This document shows, piece after piece, positions 8,453 to 17,673 of a stretch of DNA of 64,000 bases (positions within the stretch are counted from its first letter, which is position 1; each line of letters starts with the position of its first letter). A program made the translations under genes and the position numbers. This DNA comes from Methanogenium marinum (GTDB lineage Archaea; Halobacteriota; Methanomicrobia; Methanomicrobiales; Methanomicrobiaceae), in the NCBI RefSeq assembly GCF_028912405.1, contig NZ_JAKELO010000002.1, forward strand, positions 2,110,357 through 2,174,356, written 5' to 3'. A model generated the notes under the pieces. That model made no database searches. It was given only the letters and a program-made list of their open reading frames with translations, and was not told the DNA's origin.

Positions 8453-11074
8453 ATGAGTAAAGGACCTACACCTGCAATGGAGCAGTTTTACGAGATGAAA
8501 TCCCGGTATCCCGGATGTGTTCTCTTCTTTCAGATGGGGGACTTCTACGAGACGTTTGGTGAGGATGCCGAACTTATCTCACGGGAACTTGATATTACCC
8601 TGACATCGCGCGGGAAGGACAAGAATGGAGAGCGTATGCCTCTTGCCGGCGTTCCAATTCATGCAGGTGAGGCATATATTGCCCGCATGGTGAAGAAGGG
8701 ATATCGTGTGGCTGTCTGTGATCAGGTCGAAGACCCAAAAAAAGCAAAGGGTGTTGTGAAGCGCGATGTCGTCCGGGTCATCACCCCGGGAACGGTTATT
8801 GATTCTTCCATGGTTCCTTCTGAAGGGCAGGCATATCTTATGGCAGTCGTTCCCGATGCAAAATACAGCATATTTGGCCTTGCGTTTCTGGACATCACCA
8901 CCGGTGAGTTTTTTGTTACCACATGCACGGCAGATGACGGAGGGAATGGTCTTCTTTCTGCGGTGGACCGAACCAGCCCGCGGGAGTGCATCCTCCCACA
9001 ATCGTTGTCTCCCCAGGTGCAACCTCTTCTTGAAGGCCGGGGTATCTCTCTCACACCCCGCGAGGCAGAATATTTTGATCATAATGAGGCATGTTCCCGG
9101 TTAGCCCGGCAGTTTGGTGTATCAACCCTGGAAGGATTTGGGTGCAATGATATGGATGAAGCTGTGTCAGCTGCCGGTGCCTGTCTGCGGTATGCAACAG
9201 AGACGCAGAAATGTGATCTGGGGCACATCAGTACACTGTATACACGACTGCCTGAGCATGGAATGGTACTTGACGCAATCACGATGCGTAATCTTGAACT
9301 GACCAAAAACATTCGTGATGGTGGGAAGGAACATACTCTTCTTTCTGTCCTTGACCGGACGAAGACGGCAATGGGCGGTCGTCTTCTCCGCACGTTCATC
9401 ACCAGTCCTCTTACTGATATTGAAGAAATTAAGGAACGTCTGGATGCTGTTGAATACTGTCTGAATGAACCACTCCAACGTGAAATAATCAGGGGCAGTC
9501 TTCATCGGTTTGCTGATATAGAACGCATTGCCGGAAGAATTGCATATGGAAATGTGGGTCCCCGTGACCTTCTCACCCTTTGTGATTCACTGGAACGGTT
9601 ACCGGGAATCCGTGATGTTTTGTCTTTGGATGACAGCATTATTCCTTCCCTTCTCTCTGAAATACGGACTGATATCAGGGATCACACCGATCAGGTTTCC
9701 CTGATTTCTGCTGCAATTGTTGATGACCCGCCTGTGCTGGCACGGACAGGTGGGGTAATACGGGAAGGGTTCAGTAGTGAACTGGACGAAATCCAGGATA
9801 TAAGGCGTACCGGTAAAAACTGGATTGCCTCATTCCAACAGCAGGAACGGGACCGTACAGGTATAAAATCACTGAAGATTGGGTATAACAAAGTATTTGG
9901 ATATTATATTGAAGTGACAAAAGCGAATAGTTCGCTTGTGCCACCGGAGTATCTCAGAAAACAGACTCTTACGAACGGCGAACGGTTCACTCTCCCTGAA
10001 CTGCAGGAGATGGAGCAGAAGATTGCGCATGCACAAGAGCGTCAGAGTGCTCTTGAAGAAGAACTCTATGCAGGTGTTGTCATCCGTCTGAAAGAGGCTG
10101 TTTCTTCCATACAGGCAACTGCACAGGCAATTGCACGCCTTGATCTATTTTCTTCCCTTGCGGATGCTGCTGCTGAAAACACATACACACGTCCTGTTAT
10201 TGAGGATTCCGGACGCCTTCAGATAACAAACGGCCGTCATCCCGTTGTGGAAGAAACCCTTTCATCCGTTGGATTTGTTCCGAATGATGCTGAACTTGAT
10301 ACGGAGAGTGATCAGATCGTCATTATCACGGGTGCGAATATGGCCGGAAAATCGACCTATATGCGGGAAGTTGCACTGATCAGTATTATGGCACAGATGG
10401 GGAGTTTTGTGCCTGCTGACCGTGCGGTTGTTGGTATCATTGACCGTGTCTTTACGCGTGTCGGTGCATTTGATGATCTTGCAAGCGGTCAGTCGACATT
10501 CATGGTTGAGATGGTGGAACTGGCAAATATTCTCAATAATGTGACAGAACGAAGCCTTGTTATTCTTGACGAAATCGGCAGGGGTACGTCAACCCTTGAC
10601 GGGTACTCGATCGCACGTGCTGTCCTTGAATTCCTGCACGGGACGGGAAAACGGGGGCCACGGACTCTGTTTGCAACCCATTTTCATGAAATTGTGGAGG
10701 TCGAAGCAGACCTCAAACGAGTGAAAAATTGCCATTTTGCTGTGAAAGAGACCGGGAGTGATGTGGTATTTCTGAGGAAACTGATACCGGGCGCAACAGA
10801 CAGAAGTTATGGTATTCATGTGGCGCGCCTTGCGGGCATTCCCGGAAAGGTGATACAGAGGGCAGGGGAAGTGCTTGAAACAGAACGGTGCCGTGCACCG
10901 GTACCGGAAGGGAAACGTGCCCCACGGTATACCCAGATGTTAATTATGGATGGCCCCGGTGGTGGTTATGCCACCGAAAGCCCGGCTCTCATTGAACTAA
11001 AGAACCTGGATCCGGATTCATTGACACCCCGTGAGGCACTGGTAAAGCTCTATGAACTCAAAAAGAAGGTGTAA
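8453..11074 (+). CDS. mutS: DNA mismatch repair protein MutS
   Basis: An 873-residue MutS of the bacterial MutS1 type. The mismatch-reading motif FYE is at about residues 28-30 (GDFYETFG). The connector, lever and clamp domains follow. The ATPase has Walker A GANMAGKSTYMR near residue 630, the SGQSTFMVEM signature and Walker B VILDEIGRGTSTLDG. Length matches the family. It recognises mispairs and recruits MutL, whose gene starts 14 bases downstream. MutS1/MutL pairs are bacterial in character and occur in only some archaea, including methanogens, which is usually explained by lateral transfer. Confidence 0.97.
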   Translation: MSKGPTPAMEQFYEMKSRYPGCVLFFQMGDFYETFGEDAELISRELDITLTSRGKDKNGERMPLAGVPIHAGEAYIARMVKKGYRVAVCDQVEDPKKAKGVVKRDVVRVITPGTVIDSSMVPSEGQAYLMAVVPDAKYSIFGLAFLDITTGEFFVTTCTADDGGNGLLSAVDRTSPRECILPQSLSPQVQPLLEGRGISLTPREAEYFDHNEACSRLARQFGVSTLEGFGCNDMDEAVSAAGACLRYATETQKCDLGHISTLYTRLPEHGMVLDAITMRNLELTKNIRDGGKEHTLLSVLDRTKTAMGGRLLRTFITSPLTDIEEIKERLDAVEYCLNEPLQREIIRGSLHRFADIERIAGRIAYGNVGPRDLLTLCDSLERLPGIRDVLSLDDSIIPSLLSEIRTDIRDHTDQVSLISAAIVDDPPVLARTGGVIREGFSSELDEIQDIRRTGKNWIASFQQQERDRTGIKSLKIGYNKVFGYYIEVTKANSSLVPPEYLRKQTLTNGERFTLPELQEMEQKIAHAQERQSALEEELYAGVVIRLKEAVSSIQATAQAIARLDLFSSLADAAAENTYTRPVIEDSGRLQITNGRHPVVEETLSSVGFVPNDAELDTESDQIVIITGANMAGKSTYMREVALISIMAQMGSFVPADRAVVGIIDRVFTRVGAFDDLASGQSTFMVEMVELANILNNVTERSLVILDEIGRGTSTLDGYSIARAVLEFLHGTGKRGPRTLFATHFHEIVEVEADLKRVKNCHFAVKETGSDVVFLRKLIPGATDRSYGIHVARLAGIPGKVIQRAGEVLETERCRAPVPEGKRAPRYTQMLIMDGPGGGYATESPALIELKNLDPDSLTPREALVKLYELKKKV

Positions 11075-11088
11075 CAGGATTTGTGCTG

Positions 11089-13152
11089 ATGTCTGATAAG
11101 AAAGAAACGGGAGTAATCCGCCTGTTAGATGATGAGACGGTCAACACTATCGCTGCCGGTGAAGTGATTGAACGGCCCGCATCTGTGGTGAAAGAACTGG
11201 TGGAAAATGCGGTGGATGCTGGTGCGGATACGATAAAAGTTGACATTACTGTTGGCTTGCAGCATATCAGCTCGGTTCAGGTGTCTGATACCGGGTGTGG
11301 TATGCATATATCTGATGCAAAGATGTCCTTTATCCGTCATGCAACCAGTAAGATTCGCGGCCCGGATGATCTGGCACGAATTCACACCATGGGTTTCAGA
11401 GGTGAGGCACTTGCAAGTATTGCTGCAATATCGCGGGTAACCCTGACAACACGGGCAGATGACGATGATGCGGGGACAGAAATTGTCATTGAAGGAGGAG
11501 AGATAATCTCTGTCTCAGATGTTTCAGCACCGCAGGGCACAACAGTGCGGGTGGACAATATTTTCTTTAATACTCCTGCCCGCCGGAAATTTATGAAGTC
11601 GCGACAGACAGAACTCCTCCATATTTACCGTGCGGTTGAAGCAGAGGCTTTTGCACACCCGGAGTCTGCATTCCGTCTGAAGGTAAACGGGAAAGAAAAA
11701 CTCAGGACCCAGCGTACGACGACGATTGCACAGACAATCGGGCAGGTTTTTGGAACTGAGATGTCCCAGAATATTATTCCTCTCAGTGCAGGAACGCCGG
11801 TGATGAGAGTGGATGGTGCTATTGTACTCCCGGAGGCATGTCGTCCGAATGCCGGGGAAATACATCTCTGTGTGAATGGACGTCCTGTAACATCACCACA
11901 GATTGTGAGAGCCATTCGTGCAGGATATGGCACACTCATTCCAAAGGGCAGGTTCCCTGTGGCGTATCTGAGTATCAAAATAGACACATCGCTTGTTGAT
12001 GTAAATGTTCATCCTGCAAAAAGGGAAATTCGTCTGAGCCGGGAGAAAGAAATATTCCGTGGTATATCTGACGCCATCAGGGATACACTTCAGACAACTG
12101 ATCTGATTCATGGTAATACACCCACTGCCTCAACAGACAATCGGGAAATTCAATTGAGCTGGAAAAAAGATATCATCAGCGATATATCCGGCGATATCAG
12201 AGAAACACACAAGGCAACTGACCTGACTCGCGGTGACAGGACTGTAGCCTCAACAGACAGCCGGGAAATCCAACTGAGCAGGAAAACAGATATCATCAGT
12301 GATATATCCGACGATATCAGAGATTCGCTTCAGACAACTGACCTGGCTCATGGTGATAGGTCTGCAGCCTCAACAGGCAGCCGGGCACCTGCATATCATC
12401 ATCCCCCAAAATACAATCAGGGGGTTTCTGAGACTATTCCTGAGGTGATTTCTGATATTACCGCGAAATCATCTGGGGACAATAAGCCGGAGATGCTCCA
12501 TATCAGGTATGCAACCACAGACAAACAGCTTCGTCTCACGAGTAATATGGATGGGGATACCGGCGTTAATCTACTACCATCGATGCGGATAATTGGACAG
12601 GTTGCAGATGGCTACATTCTGGCTGCATCGCGTGACAATGATGAACTTTTAATCATCGACCAGCATGCTGCCCACGAGCGTATACTCTATGACCAGTTAT
12701 GCAGGCGAAGGGATGTCGGTATCCAGAGACAGGAACTATTGGTGCCCCTTGTTGTCGAACTGAATGCGGCAGAAAAACTTGCCCTTTCAGCAAACATCGA
12801 TATTCTGCTGGAACTGGGTTTTATTGTTGATGAATTCGGGCCTGATGCGTTTGCCGTGAGGGCTGTCCCCATGGTTCTTGGCAAACGGCTGGGAACGGAA
12901 ATGATCCATGATATTTTTTCTGATTTGATTGTAGAAAGCCGAAAAACCGCTGATGAAAAATCAGAGCGCATCACAGCAACTATTGCATGCAGAGGAGCAA
13001 TTAAGGCAGGCTCCCCCCTGACACAGGAACAGATGGAACGTCTGGTTCTTCAGTTATCCCACACCAGTGAACCATACACCTGTCCACATGGACGTCCGGT
13101 CATTCTCTCCTACTCGCACAAGGAACTCGACCGCATGTTTCACCGTACCTGA
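11089..13152 (+). CDS. mutL: DNA mismatch repair protein MutL, endonuclease type
   Basis: A 687-residue MutL. The N-terminal GHKL ATPase has ELVENAVDAGAD, DTGCGM and GFRGEAL. The C-terminal half carries the metal-binding endonuclease motifs DQHAAHERILYD, ACRGA, CPHGRP and FHR. The last acidic position of the DQHA motif is Asp instead of the usual Glu. The linker contains three tandem 40-residue repeats (12023-12382), the first being the end of the conserved N-terminal domain. ATG 11089 is preferred over GTG 11083 because aggat lies 8 bases before it. MutL nicks the strand to be repaired after MutS recruitment. Confidence 0.96.
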   Translation: MSDKKETGVIRLLDDETVNTIAAGEVIERPASVVKELVENAVDAGADTIKVDITVGLQHISSVQVSDTGCGMHISDAKMSFIRHATSKIRGPDDLARIHTMGFRGEALASIAAISRVTLTTRADDDDAGTEIVIEGGEIISVSDVSAPQGTTVRVDNIFFNTPARRKFMKSRQTELLHIYRAVEAEAFAHPESAFRLKVNGKEKLRTQRTTTIAQTIGQVFGTEMSQNIIPLSAGTPVMRVDGAIVLPEACRPNAGEIHLCVNGRPVTSPQIVRAIRAGYGTLIPKGRFPVAYLSIKIDTSLVDVNVHPAKREIRLSREKEIFRGISDAIRDTLQTTDLIHGNTPTASTDNREIQLSWKKDIISDISGDIRETHKATDLTRGDRTVASTDSREIQLSRKTDIISDISDDIRDSLQTTDLAHGDRSAASTGSRAPAYHHPPKYNQGVSETIPEVISDITAKSSGDNKPEMLHIRYATTDKQLRLTSNMDGDTGVNLLPSMRIIGQVADGYILAASRDNDELLIIDQHAAHERILYDQLCRRRDVGIQRQELLVPLVVELNAAEKLALSANIDILLELGFIVDEFGPDAFAVRAVPMVLGKRLGTEMIHDIFSDLIVESRKTADEKSERITATIACRGAIKAGSPLTQEQMERLVLQLSHTSEPYTCPHGRPVILSYSHKELDRMFHRT
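12023..12382 (+). repeat. Three tandem 120-bp in-frame repeats inside mutL
   Basis: Units 12023-12142, 12143-12262 and 12263-12382 have a period of exactly 120 bases (40 codons). Each begins gggaaatt or gggaaatc. The shared protein pattern is REIxLSxxxxIxxxISxxIRxxxxxTDLxxG. Units 2 and 3 resemble each other most. Unit 1 overlaps the conserved end of the MutL N-terminal domain, so the array looks like local duplication into the linker. Confidence 0.95.
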
Positions 13153-13154
13153 CC

Positions 13155-13199
13155 AAGGGGCCACCCTTCTCCCTTTAGATAATTTATTTTTTCTCTCTC
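13155..13199 (+). terminator. Hairpin plus T/CT-rich terminator after mutL
   Basis: A short stem aaggg-gcca-ccctt (13155-13168) is followed by T-rich sequence ending in a run of ct dinucleotides. It lies between the convergent mutL and HemK-type genes and could end transcription from both sides. Confidence 0.5.
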
Positions 13200-13219
13200 T
13201 CTCTCTCCGTTTTATTGTT

Positions 13220-13801
13220 TTAACCTCTGAGACTGCAGAGGTCATGGGTTATACGGAAGACAACCAGACGTTCACCTTCTGTTGTCTTTTCACTAACAAT
13301 AAATGAGAGAAATCCCTCTTCTGCAAAGAGTTCACGTGTCTCCTGAATGCCTGTCAGGGATGAAACCAACAGAAGCACGCGTCCATACGGGTGAAGTATC
13401 CGGTGCAGTCCGGATGCAAACTGGTGTATGACTGCCCTGCCATCCATCCCTCCGTCAAGTGCATACTCCAGCCAGTCGTCTATCCGTTCGTTCTCTGCTG
13501 TTGGAAGATAGGGCGGGTTGAATATTATCAGGTCAAAGGGTCCTTTCAGTCCGGCGTAAAGGTCAGTACGTACGACTTCAACACCCATCCCATGGGCCAT
13601 CCTGCATGCGTGGGGGTTTACATCGGTTGCAACACACCGGGCACGCTCACTGCATGCCTGTGCGATGATGCCGCTTCCTGTCCCGACTTCCAGGACCATG
13701 TCACCGTTCCTGATCTCGTTTTTGACCGATGAAAGAAGCAGATAGGTGTCAGCCTCCGGCTGATATACCTGTTCGTGATATTCAGGTGCCTTTTGGTTCA
13801 T
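13220..13801 (-). CDS. HemK2/Mtq2-type release-factor glutamine methyltransferase
   Basis: A 193-residue class I SAM-dependent methyltransferase. The glycine-rich SAM motif VLEVGTGSGII is at about residues 37-47, and the catalytic NPPY motif at about residues 95-98 (IFNPPYLP). NPPY marks amide-nitrogen methyltransferases. The short archaeal/eukaryotic form without the bacterial PrmC N-domain methylates the GGQ glutamine of aRF1. Its start faces the HerA-like ATPase across a 107-base divergent intergenic region. Confidence 0.88.
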   Translation of the reverse strand: MNQKAPEYHEQVYQPEADTYLLLSSVKNEIRNGDMVLEVGTGSGIIAQACSERARCVATDVNPHACRMAHGMGVEVVRTDLYAGLKGPFDLIIFNPPYLPTAENERIDDWLEYALDGGMDGRAVIHQFASGLHRILHPYGRVLLLVSSLTGIQETRELFAEEGFLSFIVSEKTTEGERLVVFRITHDLCSLRG

Positions 13802-13908
13802 TCTTGCTGTCTCTCTCCATCTACATTGTAGCTTACCTGATAAGGGTTCTTTCCCTGAATAGATTCCATGACAGTTAAACCCGAGGAGATGCTACATTAC
13901 ATTACTGT

Positions 13909-15642
13909 ATGGAGATCATCGTTGGGAAGGCAAATGGGCGGGATTTTGGTATTAGTGGTCAGGAACTGGTCACTGGAAGAACCTGCATTATAGCACAGTC
14001 AGGAGCGGGGAAAAGCTGGACAATTGCAGTTCTTTGTGAACAGCTATGTCGCTATCATATTGGATTCTGTATCATCGATACCGAAGGAGAATATTTTTCC
14101 CTGAAAGATCGGTTTGATCTGACATGGATAGGGGCAGATGATGAATGTGATTATGATATTGAACGCATTGAAAATCTCAAGGATATTCTTCGTGATTCCA
14201 TTCATTCAGGAATTCCGGTGATTTATGATGTGTCAGAGGTGGAGATGACAGAGAAAGTCTCCCGCCTGGCTGAAATTCTTTATGACCTTGCAACCGAAGA
14301 ACGCAAACCATATCTTCTGATCGTTGAGGAAGCGGATAAGTTCATTCCTCAGAGCCGTGACTCCATAAAAAAAATAGAGGAAATCTCACGCAGAGGACGA
14401 AAACGTGGACTCGGTCTTATGGTGGCAACCCAGCGGCCCGCCATTGTCACAAAAAATGTGCTCTCCCAGTGTAATAACCAGATAATAGGTAAACTCTCTA
14501 TTGAAAATGACCTGAAGGCAGTGGACCTTTTCTTTGGATCCAAACGTGAGGTTGAGGAGTTATCATCTCTGAATCCCGGTGATTTCTATGTCATGGGTGG
14601 GCTTACCCGGGAGAAGACACGGATGAGATTTGGGAAGCGGGAGACAAAACACCGTGGGCTCACCCCTGTTCTTGCACCCCGAACTCCTGATCCCGTGCAG
14701 AACAATCCGGATGAATTCCCTGACGAAAATGCCCCCGATGCACCGAATGATCCTGTTGTCCCGAAAACACCGATTGCACCAAAAAATGAGGTTGTGGTTC
14801 CCTGTAACGAATCGGAACAGCGCGCCCCCAATAAATCATCAACACCCAAAGAGACCAAACCAAAATCGAAACCGCGCCCCTGTGTCCGCAGGAAGAAAAC
14901 ACCTTCTTTCCTTGAAGAGCGTGCACTTCCAGTCAGAATTGAAAGGGATGTGGCACTTAATAGTGTGGTAGGGGGGATGAAGAGGAAAGGCCTTCTCTTT
15001 GGAACAAGTGAGCGTCTTGTCTCAGCTGAACTGATTTACTGGCCACTCTGTCTGTTTCAGGTGCGTTATATCAGTGGGAAATTCAGGAAGACGACACAGG
15101 AAACATCGTTTCTTGTTGATGCAACCCATGGGAGATGTGCGGATATATCTGATGGTCTGAGGTTCCGTGCCTGTTTTAGTGACTATATCGGCCTTTCTGA
15201 AGATGCGATACGTGTACTTGATGCATTTTCAATTTCAGGCGAGACAACGGCAGAAATTGAGGCGCAGACACGTCTTACCCCTGACGTGATTGAAGATGCC
15301 ATCTCAGAGCTTTGCAGAAGCAAACGCATTACAGATAGTCAGATGGTGGGGAATCGGGAAGTATGGGTGCCACTTGTCCGTCATGGGATGCCACGCCTGG
15401 GTACAGGTATGGTCAAGATTCCTGCGGCGCTTGAATTACTGGATGGAGGTACCGTTCTTGAACGAATTGTACATGAACAGGACATCCGAACCATCCTGAA
15501 AGTAACCCAGCCGACCGCTGAAATTATTGCATGCCAGCTCTTTTCCTGTCCGGTGTATGAAGTGAAGGTTGCATCAGCAACAGGAGAGAAAACCATCTTT
15601 ATCGATGGATTTTTCGGAAAAAAGGTGCTCATAGCACACTGA
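13909..15642 (+). CDS. HerA/DUF87-type ATPase with unusual C-terminal domain
   Basis: A 577-residue protein. The N-terminal DUF87/HerA-FtsK-type ATPase has Walker A AQSGAGKSWT near residue 29, a Walker B LLIVEEADKF near residue 136, and RRGRKRGLGLMVATQRP, the Arg-finger/sensor region, near residue 161. A Pro/Lys/Asn-rich linker (about residues 255-325) joins a C-terminal domain of about 250 residues containing a winged-helix-like stretch (about residues 425-475). HerA proteins are hexameric DNA translocases that work with NurA; no nurA is visible here. The C-terminal module is not recognised and may be substrate-specific. Confidence 0.82.
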   Translation: MEIIVGKANGRDFGISGQELVTGRTCIIAQSGAGKSWTIAVLCEQLCRYHIGFCIIDTEGEYFSLKDRFDLTWIGADDECDYDIERIENLKDILRDSIHSGIPVIYDVSEVEMTEKVSRLAEILYDLATEERKPYLLIVEEADKFIPQSRDSIKKIEEISRRGRKRGLGLMVATQRPAIVTKNVLSQCNNQIIGKLSIENDLKAVDLFFGSKREVEELSSLNPGDFYVMGGLTREKTRMRFGKRETKHRGLTPVLAPRTPDPVQNNPDEFPDENAPDAPNDPVVPKTPIAPKNEVVVPCNESEQRAPNKSSTPKETKPKSKPRPCVRRKKTPSFLEERALPVRIERDVALNSVVGGMKRKGLLFGTSERLVSAELIYWPLCLFQVRYISGKFRKTTQETSFLVDATHGRCADISDGLRFRACFSDYIGLSEDAIRVLDAFSISGETTAEIEAQTRLTPDVIEDAISELCRSKRITDSQMVGNREVWVPLVRHGMPRLGTGMVKIPAALELLDGGTVLERIVHEQDIRTILKVTQPTAEIIACQLFSCPVYEVKVASATGEKTIFIDGFFGKKVLIAH

Positions 15643-15652
15643 AAAGTGATAA

Positions 15653-16432
15653 TTAGTCTTTTTTCTGAAATCCTGCATTTGCAATTTTTGCAAAGTCAGC
15701 CAACTGGATTTCTTCCGGTCTTTTTTTGAGAATTTCTTCCGGAATTATTTCTTCAATTGCTGCCACCCGTTCTTTTCCAATAACACCTGATGAAATGTGC
15801 AGAGCTCGGCGGATGGTCTTTCTGCGGTATGAAAAGAGTTCGCGTACGACAAGAGCGTAAAACTGATGGTCATCAATGGGATGTGGCGGTTCCCTCGGGA
15901 TGATGCGCATTACCCAGGACTGCACAGCAGGCGGAGGAGAAAATGACTTTGCTGAAAGCTGCATTATCGGTTTTGCCTTTGCATAGGTCTGCACCATGAT
16001 AGATAACCTGCCAACCCCTGGCGTCCCTGGTGGTGCAATCATCCGCTGTCCGAATTCTTTCTGATACATCAGTATGGCTTCTTCAAATCCTGCATCAAGA
16101 AGTCTGAATGTAATCTTTGAAGATGCAGAATACGGAAGATTTGAAACGGAGATGTCAAACGGTGGATACTCACATTTTACCGCATTTCCATGAATCAGTG
16201 TAAGGGTACCTGCCCGTATTTCACGGTGAAAACGGTTGTTCAGGTATTCAATTAACCCTGAATCAAGTTCAATTGCAGTAACTATGGCACCATGATCCAG
16301 AAGTGCACGGGTAAGTGGTCCTTCTCCCGGTCCAATTTCCAGTACACGTTTCCCTGAAACATCGGCTGCAGAGGCAATCCGCTCAATTGCCTTTTTGTCC
16401 GTTAAAAAATGTTGATCGCGAGGTGCTTTCAT
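15653..16432 (-). CDS. ksgA: Ribosomal RNA small subunit dimethyladenosine transferase RsmA/KsgA
   Basis: A 259-residue protein with the KsgA/Dim1 order of motifs: QHFLTDKKAIERI at the N-terminus, SAM-binding VLEIGPGEGPLT near residue 30, AIELD, and the catalytic NLPYSASSKI near residue 98. It dimethylates two adjacent adenosines in the 3' hairpin of 16S rRNA late in 30S assembly. It overlaps the DUF655 gene by 4 bases, an arrangement conserved with rpoF and L21e in euryarchaea. Confidence 0.95.
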   Translation of the reverse strand: MKAPRDQHFLTDKKAIERIASAADVSGKRVLEIGPGEGPLTRALLDHGAIVTAIELDSGLIEYLNNRFHREIRAGTLTLIHGNAVKCEYPPFDISVSNLPYSASSKITFRLLDAGFEEAILMYQKEFGQRMIAPPGTPGVGRLSIMVQTYAKAKPIMQLSAKSFSPPPAVQSWVMRIIPREPPHPIDDHQFYALVVRELFSYRRKTIRRALHISSGVIGKERVAAIEEIIPEEILKKRPEEIQLADFAKIANAGFQKKD

Positions 16433-16992
16433 CGTGATGTAAAGATGCGGTATTTAATATCCGGATCTTCGATCTCTTCTAACACTCTCTTTACGATCAT
16501 CTGCTCGGGGTGGGGGATAGCCTTGATGCGTTCACTGATGTCAGCAAAACTTGTAAACGGACGTTTTTGCCGTTCTGCAAGAATTTCCTGCATCAGCTTT
16601 TTTCCAATGCCAGGCAGGAGATGGAGCATGTGGAGTTTGATTGAGATGGGTACTGCATCATTGTAAAATGCAACATACCGTTTCTCATCATCTTTGATTA
16701 TGCCCGCGATTGCAAACGGCAGTTCTACTTTTGCCGTCTTTGTAAGATCAGAATATCCGATCCGACGCTTCACCCGTTCAATTTTGTCGCGTACCTTATC
16801 GCCAATGTAGACTTCGTCATTAATTGAAATGTTATCTACTTTTGGAACAAGTTCAAGAAGCTTGAACTGGTCTTTCCCAACAGCCTGAACAATTGGTTCA
16901 TGCTTATATTGTTGCCTCCCGCCTGAATCTCCTCTGCCACGGAGAAGACACTCAATAACAACTGCATTGATTTCTTTTTTGTCAGATCGCAT
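16429..16992 (-). CDS. DUF655 protein
   Basis: A 187-residue protein, conserved in archaea. It has an N-terminal OB-like, basic region and a C-terminal helix-hairpin-helix-like stretch (LHLLPGIGKKLMQEILAERQ near residue 128), suggesting nucleic-acid binding. It lies between rpoF and ksgA, its usual place, which hints at a role in RNA or ribosome metabolism. ATG 16992 is preferred over the upstream TTG 17007 because gagg lies 8 bases before it. Confidence 0.85.
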   Translation of the reverse strand: MRSDKKEINAVVIECLLRGRGDSGGRQQYKHEPIVQAVGKDQFKLLELVPKVDNISINDEVYIGDKVRDKIERVKRRIGYSDLTKTAKVELPFAIAGIIKDDEKRYVAFYNDAVPISIKLHMLHLLPGIGKKLMQEILAERQKRPFTSFADISERIKAIPHPEQMIVKRVLEEIEDPDIKYRIFTSR

Positions 16993-17003
16993 GGGATTTT
17001 TCC

Positions 17004-17354
17004 TCAATAATGGGTAATAACCAGCTCAATTATTTCATCAAGTTCTTCACCGGAAAGAGTAAACCGTTCTTTTGCATAGATAGCCCTGAGTTCATCTCTG
17101 GTTCGTGGCATGAGATTTGCAATGCGGTATGCAATGTCTGGCTTAATCTTTTCGAGTGTCAGCAGTTTTTCGACAAGTGAACGTGCGTTCTCTGTACTTG
17201 TTTTTGATAACTGGTTGGCATGCTCGATACTCCTGCGGAGTTCGTACGGAAGTTCTCTGCCGGATTCAAGTCTGGATGCTTCTACTGCGAGAAGTGATTC
17301 CCTTACTTCTGATAATGTAATTCTCTCTTCATCGACAATTCCTTTTACATTCAT
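17004..17354 (-). CDS. rpoF: DNA-directed RNA polymerase subunit F (Rpb4 homologue)
   Basis: A 116-residue Rpb4/RpoF protein with the HRDC-like helical C-terminus (PRTRDELRAIYAKERFTLSGEELDEIIELV, about residues 84-113). With Rpb7/RpoE it forms the stalk of archaeal RNA polymerase that helps open complex formation and binds the emerging RNA. It lies between L21e and DUF655, the standard euryarchaeal order. Confidence 0.93.
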   Translation of the reverse strand: MNVKGIVDEERITLSEVRESLLAVEASRLESGRELPYELRRSIEHANQLSKTSTENARSLVEKLLTLEKIKPDIAYRIANLMPRTRDELRAIYAKERFTLSGEELDEIIELVITHY

Positions 17355-17376
17355 GCCAATCCTGTCCTCGTGAAAA

Positions 17377-17670
17377 TTATTGTTTTTGTGGTTTTAGATG
17401 TTGTGGTTTTGAGATGACGGTTTTTGTTTTGTTTCCGTCTTTGATCTCAAGAATCCATGCACGTCCACGCTTACCGATAACCGTTCCTGTTTTTCCATGG
17501 AAACGCCTGTGGGGCATACCTTTCTGAATACTGGAATCAATTACGATATGAACTTTTGTACCTTCATCAAATGACTGAATTACGGTAGTAACTGGTGCCA
17601 TACCGCGGCGTCTCAGTGCTTTTTTGAATTTACCGCGAGTTTTTTTACGTGGACCGTTGTGATGTGCCAT
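17377..17670 (-). CDS. rpl21e: Large ribosomal subunit protein L21e
   Basis: A 97-residue, very basic protein. Its start MAHHNGPRKKTRGKF and the segment HRRFHGKTGTVIGKRGRAW are characteristic of L21e, an SH3-like 50S protein that contacts 23S rRNA. It is placed 3 bases after the pus10 stop and 22 bases before rpoF. Confidence 0.96.
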   Translation of the reverse strand: MAHHNGPRKKTRGKFKKALRRRGMAPVTTVIQSFDEGTKVHIVIDSSIQKGMPHRRFHGKTGTVIGKRGRAWILEIKDGNKTKTVISKPQHLKPQKQ

Positions 17671-17673
17671 TTA

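Noticed and set aside
12023..12382. CRISPR-like or VNTR array
   Set aside because: The period is exactly 40 codons inside mutL with diverged units and no spacers; it is a protein repeat.
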